Below are positions 6,698-13,110 of a DNA stretch of 15,387 bases, piece after piece; position 1 is the first letter of the stretch, and every line of letters begins with the position of its first letter. The stretch is from NCBI GenBank assembly GCA_035539015.1, contig DATLJF010000160.1, forward strand, positions 1 to 15,387, in the 5' to 3' direction. The notes beneath the pieces were generated by a model, which saw only the letters and a program-made list of their open reading frames with translations, had not been told where the DNA came from and searched no databases. Both the position numbers and the translations under genes were made by a program. This DNA is from Stenotrophomonas_A sp035539015. Lineage in GTDB: Bacteria; Pseudomonadota; Gammaproteobacteria; Xanthomonadales; Xanthomonadaceae.

Positions 6698-8041
6698 TCA
6701 GGCGGTCTTGCGCAGCGGTCGGAACGCGGCGCGCAGTTCGGCGCTGAACAGGCGCGGCTGTTCCCAGGCGGCGAAGTGGCCGCCCTGGTCGAGCTGGTTG
6801 AAGTAGTACAGGGAGGGATAGGCGCGTTCGGTCCAGCTGCGCGGCGCGCGGTAGATCTCGCCCGGGAACACCGACACCGCGACCGGCACGCGGATCTGCG
6901 TGGTCTTCTGCGCATCGGCGCTGAAGTTGTTGTTGTGGTTTTCCCAATAGAAGCGCGCGCTGGCGGTGGCGGTGCCGGTGAGCCAATACAGGCTGATGTC
7001 GTCGAGAATGGCGTCGCGCCCCAGCACCCGTTCCGGCATGCCGTCGCTGTCGGTCCACTGCGCGATCTTGTCGTACATCCAGGCCGCCAGGCCGACCGGC
7101 GAATCGGTCAGCGCGTAGCCGATGGTCTGCGGCCGCGTGACCATCATCGCGCCGTAAGCGGCATTACGGCCGAAGAAGGTGCTCAGCGGGTCGAAGGCGC
7201 GCTGCTCGTCGACCGCCAGCGGGGTCGGTGCCGGGGCGCCGCTGTTGATCGCCGCCACCAGCTCGGCGGGTACCGTGGCCGGCATCGTCAGATGGATGCC
7301 GAGCAGCCCCTGGGGTGCCTGCCGTGCCATCGCATCGGAAATCACCGAGCCGTGGTCGCCGCCTTGCGAGACATAGTGTCGATAACCCAAGCGCTGCATC
7401 AATACGTCCCACGCGCGGCCGACACGCTCTGGGCCCCAGCCCAGTTCGCTCGGAATGCCGGAGAAGCCGTACCCGGGGATCGAGGGAATCACCACGTCGA
7501 AGGCGTCCTCAGCCTGGCCGCCGTGCGCGAGCGGGTCGGTGAGCGGGCCGATGCAATCGACGAATTCGAGGATCGAACCCGGCCAGCCGTGGGTGAGGAT
7601 TACCGGCAAGGCGCCGCGATGGCGCGAGCGCACGTGGATGAAATGGATATCGACGCCGTCAATGGTGGTGATGAACTGCGGCAGCGCGTTGAGCCTGGCT
7701 TCAAGCCGGCGCCAGTCGTAGCCGCTGCCCCAGTAGTTCACCAGCGCCTGCAGCGGTGCCAGCGCGAGCCCCTGCGAGTCGTCGTTGACCAGCTCGCGAT
7801 CGGGCCAGCGGGTAGCCTGCACGCGCCGGCGCAGCTCGGCCACATCGGTCTCCGGCAGCCGTACCTTGAACGGACGGACCGCCGAGGTCTCAGCGCCGCC
7901 AGCAGCGGCGGCATTTGCGGCGCGCGCGGCCGGCGCCGGCAACAGGCCGAGCAGGCCGGCGCTGGCGGTGGCAAGGGTGGCGGCGCCGAGCAGGCGACGG
8001 CGCGAAGGGTCGGGCAGGGCGTGTGGATCGAAGGTCGTCAT
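6698..8041 (-). CDS. Tat-exported epoxide hydrolase (EHN domain plus alpha/beta hydrolase)
   Basis: A 447-residue enzyme of the microsomal/juvenile-hormone epoxide hydrolase family, which opens epoxides to diols through an aspartyl ester. The N-terminus has a twin-arginine signal (SRRRLLGA, residues 13-20, followed by an Ala/Leu-rich stretch ending APAARA), so a folded protein should be exported by Tat. An epoxide hydrolase N-terminal domain (RPFKVRLPETDVAELRRRV, then a DWRRLEARLNALPQF segment) covers about 56-125. The hydrolase core has HGWPGS (151-156), the nucleophile Asp229 in SQGGDHGSVIS, a probable acid Glu395 in VFPGEI, and the base His422 in DQGGHFAAWEQP. The start ATG at 8041 has an AGGAG site. 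It lies 40 bases after the SDR stop codon, so it is the second gene of the operon. Physiological substrate unknown. Confidence 0.92.
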   Translation of the reverse strand: MTTFDPHALPDPSRRRLLGAATLATASAGLLGLLPAPAARAANAAAAGGAETSAVRPFKVRLPETDVAELRRRVQATRWPDRELVNDDSQGLALAPLQALVNYWGSGYDWRRLEARLNALPQFITTIDGVDIHFIHVRSRHRGALPVILTHGWPGSILEFVDCIGPLTDPLAHGGQAEDAFDVVIPSIPGYGFSGIPSELGWGPERVGRAWDVLMQRLGYRHYVSQGGDHGSVISDAMARQAPQGLLGIHLTMPATVPAELVAAINSGAPAPTPLAVDEQRAFDPLSTFFGRNAAYGAMMVTRPQTIGYALTDSPVGLAAWMYDKIAQWTDSDGMPERVLGRDAILDDISLYWLTGTATASARFYWENHNNNFSADAQKTTQIRVPVAVSVFPGEIYRAPRSWTERAYPSLYYFNQLDQGGHFAAWEQPRLFSAELRAAFRPLRKTA

Positions 8042-8081
8042 GGCGGCTCCTGGGAGTGGGCGAATGCGGCGTTGGCGTGCG

Positions 8082-8822
8082 CTAGACCGACCAGCCGCCG
8101 TCGAGGGTCAGGCTGGCACCGGTCATGTAGCTGGCTTCGGTACTGGCGAGATAGGCCGCCAGCGCAGCTACTTCCTGCGGACTGCCGACACGGCCCAGGG
8201 GGTTGCGCGCCACCAGCATGTCGAGGAAGCCGGCGGTGAGGTCGGTGGCGATCGGGCCGGGCTGGATGTTGTTGATCGTGATGTGGCGCGGTGCCAGGTC
8301 CAGCGCCAGTTCCCGCACCAGCGTGGCCACCGCCGACTTGGTCATTGCATAGACGCTGCTGCCGACGATGCCGCCGCGCACCGCGGCATTGCTACCGATG
8401 GTGATGATGCGGCCGCCGTCGCGCAGCTGTGCCGCCGCGGCCTGGATCGCCAGGAATACGCCGCGCACGTTGACCGCCAGCATCTGGTCGAGCATCTCCA
8501 GGGGGAATTCCGCCAACGGGGTGCCGCGATAAAGGCCGGCATTGACCACCGCCACGTCGAGCGCACCGAACTGTTCGACCGTGCGCTCGACCGCGGCGGT
8601 AATCGCGGTCGCATCGGCGCTGTCTGCCTGTAAGGCGAGGGCGACGCCGCCTTCTGCCTGGATCTGCGCCACCACCGCTGCGGCGCTGTCGGGGCGCGAG
8701 ACGTAGGTCAGGGCGACGGCATGGCCATCGCTGGCCAGGCGGCGGGCAATCGCCGCGCCAATGCCGCGTGAGCCGCCAAAGACCAGGGCGACGGGACGGG
8801 TGGGGGAGGGGGTCGGGTTCAT
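8082..8822 (-). CDS. Short-chain dehydrogenase/reductase (classical SDR)
   Basis: A 246-residue cytoplasmic NAD(P)H-dependent oxidoreductase. The Rossmann motif is VFGGSRGIG (residues 14-22); DADSAD-type acidic contact and VVNAG (92-96) follow. The catalytic set is Asn118 (AVNVRG), Ser144 (TIGSNAA), Tyr158 and Lys162 (YAMTK). The C-terminus ends TGASLTLDGGWSV, as in classical reductases of the FabG-like group. An arginine at position 19 in the glycine-rich loop hints at NADPH use. I place the start at the ATG at 8822, with AAGGA 6 bases upstream, rather than the in-frame ATG at 8873, which has no ribosome site and adds an ill-conserved proline-rich tail. It is the first gene of the minus-strand operon and diverges from the two-component genes. 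The substrate, a carbonyl or alcohol, cannot be told from sequence. Confidence 0.92.
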   Translation of the reverse strand: MNPTPSPTRPVALVFGGSRGIGAAIARRLASDGHAVALTYVSRPDSAAAVVAQIQAEGGVALALQADSADATAITAAVERTVEQFGALDVAVVNAGLYRGTPLAEFPLEMLDQMLAVNVRGVFLAIQAAAAQLRDGGRIITIGSNAAVRGGIVGSSVYAMTKSAVATLVRELALDLAPRHITINNIQPGPIATDLTAGFLDMLVARNPLGRVGSPQEVAALAAYLASTEASYMTGASLTLDGGWSV

Positions 8823-8891
8823 GGCATGTCCTTGGGGCGGGGTCGGCGGCGGTTGCCTCGGCGTGGCGGCCATTTCAGCCTCGCCACGTAT

Positions 8892-8929
8892 CGCCCCGGT
8901 GTCGCTTCGCCCCCGCTTTTGTCAGCGAA
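8892..8929. repeat. GC-rich element shared with the ccdA upstream region
   Basis: CGCCCCGGTGTCGCTTCGC (8892-8910) matches the minus strand of 5070-5088 at 17 of 19 positions. TTTTGTCAGCGAA (8917-8929) matches TTTTGTAAGCGAA (5062-5074) at 12 of 13. A TTCGC/GCGAA inverted repeat joins the two parts here. Both copies are intergenic and lie in front of redox or stress genes. The relative order and orientation of the two blocks differ between the copies, so this is not a simple duplication. Function unknown. Confidence 0.45.
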
Positions 8930-8949
8930 CCAGCCATGCGCCGGCCGCA

Positions 8950-8965
8950 GATACAGAGCGATACA
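8950..8965 (-). promoter_or_regulatory. Candidate response-regulator operator, copy A
   Basis: The plus strand reads GATACAGAGCGATACA; on the minus strand, facing the SDR operon, it is TGTATC-N4-TGTATC, a perfect hexamer repeat with a 10-base period. OmpR/PhoB-family regulators bind head-to-tail to such repeats. It lies about 128 bases upstream of the SDR start. The most natural binder is the OmpR-type regulator encoded at 9120, by proximity. Confidence 0.5.
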
Positions 8966-8979
8966 ACGCCACGCCGATT

Positions 8980-8995
8980 TGTATCGAACTGTGTA
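8980..8995 (+). promoter_or_regulatory. Candidate response-regulator operator, copy B
   Basis: TGTATCGAACTGTGTA is a TGTATC-N4-TGTGTA repeat in the opposite orientation to copy A and faces the response-regulator gene. Including the shared flanking TT, the two copies agree at 13 of 16 positions. Its centre is about 30 bases from that of copy A, close to three helical turns, and about 130 bases from the regulator start codon. This suggests autoregulation together with control of the divergent operon. Confidence 0.5.
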
Positions 8996-9074
8996 CCGCG
9001 GCAGGCTGCGCGCAACTCGCTTACCAAGCGGTGGCCCTCGTGACGCGGATCGCGCCGTACCATGGACGCCGAGC

Positions 9075-9095
9075 GATCGCGCCAGCTTGGCGATC
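9075..9095 (+). other. Small hairpin in the leader of the response-regulator gene
   Basis: GATCGC (9075-9080) and GCGATC (9090-9095) are a perfect 6-bp inverted repeat with a 9-base loop, ending about 15 bases before the GGAG ribosome site of the regulator gene. It could be an mRNA leader hairpin or a protein-binding palindrome. A stem of this length can arise by chance in GC-rich DNA. Confidence 0.25.
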
Positions 9096-9119
9096 CCACC
9101 CCCACCGCGGAGAGCGCCG

Positions 9120-9860
9120 ATGTCCCACACCGACCACATCCTCGTCGTCGACGATGACCGAGATATCCGCCAGATGGTCGGCGACTACCTGCGCAAGAAC
9201 GGCCTGCGTGTCAGCCTGGCGGCGGATGGCCGCGAGATGAAGGCGGCGCTGGACACCAGCGATGTCGACCTGGTCGTGCTCGATGTGATGATGCCGGGCG
9301 AAGACGGGCTGTCGCTGTGCCGCAACCTGCGCGCGGGCAAGCATCGCGCCGTGCCGGTGGTGTTGCTGACCGCACGCGATGACGAGACCGATCGCATCAT
9401 TGGCCTGGAGATGGGCGCAGACGACTACGTCACCAAGCCGTTTTCCGCGCGCGAACTGCTGGCGCGGATCAACGCCGTCATCCGCCGCACGCGCATGCTG
9501 CCGCCGAATTTGCAGGTCAGCGAGGCGGCGCGGCTGATTGCCTTTGGCCAGTGGCGCCTGGATACCAGCTCGCGCCACCTGCTGGACGAACAGGGCACCG
9601 CCTATCCGCTCAGCGGCGCCGAGTTCCGCCTGTTGCGCGTGTTCGTCGACCATCCGCAGCGCGTCCTCAGCCGCGACCAGTTGCTCAACCTCACCCAGGG
9701 CCGCGATGCCGAGCTGTTCGATCGTTCCATCGACCTACTGGTCAGCCGTCTGCGCCAGCGCCTGGGCGACGCGGCCAGGGAGCAGGCCTACATCAAGACC
9801 GTGCGCAGCGAAGGCTACGTGTTCTGCCAGCCGGTGGTGCTGCTGGGCGACCCAGCGTGA
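9120..9860 (+). CDS. OmpR-family response regulator
   Basis: A 246-residue DNA-binding response regulator. The receiver domain (about 5-118) has the acidic pair Asp11/Asp12 in LVVDDDRD, the phospho-acceptor Asp55 in LVVLDVMMPGEDG, Thr84 in VVLLTARDD and Lys106 in DDYVTKPFSARELLARI. The C-terminal winged-helix domain (about 140-240) shows the OmpR signatures LSGAEFRLLRVFVDHPQRVLSR, SIDLLVSRLRQRLG and IKTVRSEGYVF. The chosen ATG at 9120 has GGAG 8 bases upstream and begins the receiver directly; a longer in-frame start at 8826 would add about 98 residues of unlike, arginine-rich sequence and cross the operator region. The stop codon overlaps the kinase start. I cannot name an orthologue with confidence. 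By position it should regulate itself and the divergent SDR-hydrolase-ohr operon. Confidence 0.95.
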   Translation: MSHTDHILVVDDDRDIRQMVGDYLRKNGLRVSLAADGREMKAALDTSDVDLVVLDVMMPGEDGLSLCRNLRAGKHRAVPVVLLTARDDETDRIIGLEMGADDYVTKPFSARELLARINAVIRRTRMLPPNLQVSEAARLIAFGQWRLDTSSRHLLDEQGTAYPLSGAEFRLLRVFVDHPQRVLSRDQLLNLTQGRDAELFDRSIDLLVSRLRQRLGDAAREQAYIKTVRSEGYVFCQPVVLLGDPA

Positions 9861-11206
9861 ACACGCCCGCCCGGCCGCATCGCTGGCGCGGCATGCCGCG
9901 TACCCTAGGCATGCGCCTGCTGCTGATCCTGGCCGCGGGTTTGCTGCTCGCCCACGCGTTGTCGTTTGCCCTGCTGTTCTACGAGCGCGCCATGGCCACG
10001 CGCGGGATGATGCTGGCGGGCATGGCGCAGGACGTACCGTTGAGCGTGGCACTGCTGGAACGCCTCTCGCCAAGCGAGCGGGCCGAATGGCTGCCGCAGC
10101 TGCAGCGGCGGACCTACCGCTATTTGTTGCGGCCGGCGCAACCGGGCACGCCGCTGGCCAGTGACCGCGCGCGCCAGGTGACCGCGCTGGTCGACCGCTC
10201 GCTCGGCCACCGCTATGCGCTGCGCGCGCGCACCGTGTCCACCGCGCCGGAACGCTACGAAATCGAGCTGACCCTGGCCGATGGCCAGCCCCTGACCCTC
10301 GAAGTCACGCCCTCGTTGCTGCCGATCGCCCGCTGGTTGCCCTGGGTCCTGGCCGCGCAAGTGGCCTTGCTGCTGGCCTGCGCGTGGCTGGCAGTGCGCC
10401 TGGCAACGCGCCCGCTGGTGCAACTCGCCGACGCGGCCGAACGCCTGGACCCGGCCGGCGGTGGCGTCGCCATGCCGCAGGACGGCCCGCTGGAGGTGGC
10501 ACAGGCGGCACGCGCGCTCAATGCCCTGCAGGCTCGCGTGTCGGCGCATGTGTCCGAGCGCATGCAGATATTGGCGGCGATCTCGCATGATCTGCAGACC
10601 CCGATCACGCGGATGCGCCTGCGCCTGGAGACACTGGACGACAGCGAGGCGCAGCAGCGCCTCCTCGCCGATGTCGGGCAGTTGAGCCAACTGGTCCGCG
10701 AAGGCATCCAGTACGCGCGCAGTGCCAACGTCGCGCTCGGCCCGGCGGTGCGCCTCGACTTGCCGGCGTTTCTTGCCAGCGTGATCGACGATTACCGCGA
10801 CATGGGCAAGCCGGTGCAATTGGGCGAACTGGCCGCGGTGGCGCTGCACACGCATCCGCAGGTATTGCGGCGCATCGTGCAGAACCTGATCGACAACGCC
10901 CTGGCCTATGCCGGAAGTGCCGAGGCGACCGTGCGGGTGGACGCGGCCGGCGTGGTCTGCATCGACGTGCTGGACGAGGGGCCCGGGATTCCAGAGGCCT
11001 CGCTCGATACGGTGCTGCAACCGTTCCAACGCCTGGAATCTTCGCGCGGGCGCCAGACCGGCGGCACCGGCCTCGGCCTGGCCATTGCGCAGCAGCTCAC
11101 CCAGGCACTGGGCGGGCGCCTGCGCCTGGCCAACCGCGCGGCCGGTGGCCTGCGTGCCAGCATCGAGTTGGACATGACTCAGCCTGCGCACCCGCGCGCC
11201 GATTAG
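9857..11206 (+). CDS. Membrane sensor histidine kinase (EnvZ/RstB-like)
   Basis: A 449-residue inner-membrane kinase that phosphorylates the regulator encoded just before it. It starts at a GTG at 9857 that overlaps the regulator's TGA stop by 4 bases, giving translational coupling; the next in-frame ATG is 12 codons later. One membrane segment spans about 20-41 and a second about 158-180, enclosing a periplasmic sensor region of roughly 115 residues with no domain I recognise. A HAMP-like region (RLATRPLVQLADAAERL) follows. The phospho-acceptor is His244 in AAISHDLQTPITRMRLRLE. The ATPase has the N-box NLIDNALAYA (Asn347), G1 DEGPGIP (373-379) and G2 GGTGLGLAIAQQL. All key residues are present, so it should be active. 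The signal it senses is unknown; the neighbouring genes suggest oxidative or electrophile damage in the envelope. Confidence 0.95.
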   Translation: MNTPARPHRWRGMPRTLGMRLLLILAAGLLLAHALSFALLFYERAMATRGMMLAGMAQDVPLSVALLERLSPSERAEWLPQLQRRTYRYLLRPAQPGTPLASDRARQVTALVDRSLGHRYALRARTVSTAPERYEIELTLADGQPLTLEVTPSLLPIARWLPWVLAAQVALLLACAWLAVRLATRPLVQLADAAERLDPAGGGVAMPQDGPLEVAQAARALNALQARVSAHVSERMQILAAISHDLQTPITRMRLRLETLDDSEAQQRLLADVGQLSQLVREGIQYARSANVALGPAVRLDLPAFLASVIDDYRDMGKPVQLGELAAVALHTHPQVLRRIVQNLIDNALAYAGSAEATVRVDAAGVVCIDVLDEGPGIPEASLDTVLQPFQRLESSRGRQTGGTGLGLAIAQQLTQALGGRLRLANRAAGGLRASIELDMTQPAHPRAD

Positions 11207-11277
11207 AATGCAGCCTCCTGGCGGAGATGCTTCGGACATGTGAGCAAGGCGGTTTCCTCGTAGATCCGGTCGAGCGT

Positions 11278-11292
11278 GGCGCTGACAGCGCC
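11278..11292 (+). other. Hairpin in the leader of the ABC-F gene
   Basis: GGCGCT-GAC-AGCGCC is a perfect 6-bp stem with a 3-base loop, 64 bases before the ABC-F start codon and 71 bases after the kinase stop. There is no U-tract, so it is not a standard terminator. It may be part of a leader structure, or fortuitous. Confidence 0.25.
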
Positions 11293-11356
11293 GCACGGCC
11301 GGTTGTCGCCCGTCCTGGCCGCAGTGGCCCGGCGCGGCTCACGATGGAGGATCGTC

Positions 11357-12979
11357 ATGTCCGACGTACGCATTCGCGTTTCCGAACTTTCTTTCCACTG
11401 GCCCGACGGCACGCCCGTGCTCGATCGGCTGTCATTCGCGCTGGGCCGCTCGCGCACCGGCCTGGTCGCCCCCAATGGCGCCGGCAAGAGCACCTTGCTC
11501 AAGTTGCTGGCCGGTGAGCTCACACCCACCGCCGGGCAGGTCGAGATGCACGGCCACGTGGCCTATCTGCCGCAGCACCTGGTGTTCGACGCGCAGGCCA
11601 GCGTGGCGCAAGCGCTGGGCATCGCCGAGCAGCTGCGTGCCCTGGACGCGATCCTGGGTGGTCACGGCGACGACGCTGCTTTCGAGCGCCTGGACGGCGA
11701 CTGGAACCTGCGCGAGCGCGCCACTGCGATGCTGGCGCGGGTAGGACTGCAAGCGCTCGCGCTGGAGCGGCCGCTATCGAGCCTCAGCGGTGGCGAGGCG
11801 ATGTGGCTAGCCTTGGCGGGCAAGCTGCTGCAACGGCCCGACGTGTTGTTGCTGGACGAACCCAGCAACCACCTCGACCGTGACGCGCGAGGCCGGCTGC
11901 AGGCCCTGCTGGCCGAGTGGCCAGGTTGCCTGCTGGTGGCCAGCCACGACCGCGACCTGCTCGCCGGCATGACCCAGATCGCCGAGTTGCAGCGGTCGAG
12001 CCTGACCCTCTACGGCGGCGGCTGGGATTTCTACCGTGAGGCGGCATCGGCCGAGCAAGCCGCCGCCGAGCAGCGGGTAAAGCAGTTGCGCAGCGAGGTG
12101 CGCCGCCAGCGGCGCGATCGCCAGCAGGCACACGAGCGCGCCGAGCGCCGTGCCGGCAACGCTGCGCGCGGCCTGGCCGATGCCGGGCTGCCGCGGATCG
12201 TCGCCGGCAATCGCGCGCGTTCGGCACAAGTGGCCGCGGGCAAGGCCGGCGAGGTGCATGCCCAACGCCTGGACCAGGCACGGACGCAACTGAGCGCGGC
12301 CACGCAAGCGCTCGACGAGACGGCGGCCATCGCGTTCGATCTGCCGGCTACCCGCGTGGCCAACGACCGCGTGCTGTTCCATGGCCAAGACCTGCAGGTT
12401 CGCCAAGGCGGGCGCGAACTGTTCGCAGCGCCGGGGGTGTCACTGACGATTCGCGGGCCCGAGCGTATTGCCCTGGAAGGGCCCAATGGCGCCGGCAAGA
12501 CCACGCTGCTGCAACTGCTCGCGGGCGAGCGCGACGCGCAAGCCGGTGTGCTGCGCCGGGCGCCAGTGCGCGTGGCCTGGCTGCGCCAGCACCTGGACCT
12601 GCTCGACCCGGCGCGCACGGTCGCGGAAAACCTCGCCGCCTTCGCACCGTCCATGCCAGCGCTGGAACGTGCACAACTGCTGGCGCGGCTGCAGTTTCGC
12701 GGCACTCGCCAGGCCTTGCCGGCAGGCGCACTGTCCGGGGGCGAGCGCCTGCGCGCGACCCTGGCCTGCATTCTGCATGCCGAACCGGCGCCACAACTGT
12801 TGCTGCTCGACGAGCCGACCAACAACCTCGACCTCGGCGCCATCGCGCAACTGGAAGAGGCATTGCGCGCCTACCAGGGCGCGCTGGTGGTGGTGAGCCA
12901 CGACCGACGGTTCCTGGACAGCGTCGAACTGGATCGTCGTCTCGTTTTGTCCGGCGGCCGCTTGCGCGAGGGCCGCTGA
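11357..12979 (+). CDS. ABC-F family ATPase (duplicated ABC domains, no membrane domain)
   Basis: A 540-residue soluble protein with two ABC ATPase domains joined by a charged linker, the layout of ABC-F ribosome-associated factors. Domain 1 has Walker A APNGAGKST (Lys44), signature LSGGEAMW (143-150), Walker B VLLLDEPSNHLD (Asp167, Glu168) and switch His197. Domain 2 has Walker A GPNGAGKTT (Lys381), signature LSGGERLR (459-466), Walker B LLLLDEPTNNLD (Asp485, Glu486) and His515. The linker (about 230-325) is rich in Arg, Ala and Gln with coiled-coil character and would point to the tRNA site. The ATG at 11357 has GGAGG 6 bases upstream. It lies 150 bases after the kinase gene. It lacks the long C-terminal extension of Uup. 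Family members either act in translation or protect ribosomes from antibiotics; sequence alone does not decide, so I give no symbol. Confidence 0.92.
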   Translation: MSDVRIRVSELSFHWPDGTPVLDRLSFALGRSRTGLVAPNGAGKSTLLKLLAGELTPTAGQVEMHGHVAYLPQHLVFDAQASVAQALGIAEQLRALDAILGGHGDDAAFERLDGDWNLRERATAMLARVGLQALALERPLSSLSGGEAMWLALAGKLLQRPDVLLLDEPSNHLDRDARGRLQALLAEWPGCLLVASHDRDLLAGMTQIAELQRSSLTLYGGGWDFYREAASAEQAAAEQRVKQLRSEVRRQRRDRQQAHERAERRAGNAARGLADAGLPRIVAGNRARSAQVAAGKAGEVHAQRLDQARTQLSAATQALDETAAIAFDLPATRVANDRVLFHGQDLQVRQGGRELFAAPGVSLTIRGPERIALEGPNGAGKTTLLQLLAGERDAQAGVLRRAPVRVAWLRQHLDLLDPARTVAENLAAFAPSMPALERAQLLARLQFRGTRQALPAGALSGGERLRATLACILHAEPAPQLLLLDEPTNNLDLGAIAQLEEALRAYQGALVVVSHDRRFLDSVELDRRLVLSGGRLREGR

Positions 12980-12998
12980 GTCTTGCCGAAAATGCGCA

Positions 12999-13027
12999 TT
13001 GTTGCCCCGCGGTGAAATTGGTAGGGT
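12999..13027 (+). promoter_or_regulatory. Possible promoter of the S9 peptidase pair
   Basis: TTGTTG (12999-13004), a 17-base spacer and TAGGGT (13022-13027) form a weak sigma70-like promoter in the 131-base gap between the ABC-F stop codon and the first peptidase start. The -10 keeps only the key T, A and final T. The rest of the gap is GC-rich without a clear terminator. Confidence 0.3.
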
Positions 13028-13110
13028 GGCGCGGCCCGCGGCGAGCTACCGCGCCCGGGTCCCAGGGGTGCGGTGGCGTGGGCTCGAGGCCCGTCAGGAA
13101 GGGGACAACG

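Noticed and set aside
6669..7058. In-frame N-terminal extension of the Sec-exported hydrolase to 486 residues
   Set aside because: The extra part overlaps the Tat-exported hydrolase gene; the ATG at 6668 has an AGGAG site and a signal peptide directly after it.
8826..9119. Upstream extension of the response regulator to 344 residues
   Set aside because: The extension is arginine/proline-rich, unlike any receiver domain, and would be translated across the divergent control region; ATG 9120 has a good ribosome site.
11227..11517. 96-codon open frame running from the ABC-F leader into the gene, considered as a leader peptide
   Set aside because: GGAG lies directly against its ATG without spacing, and the product has no features; a regulatory leader peptide would normally be shorter.
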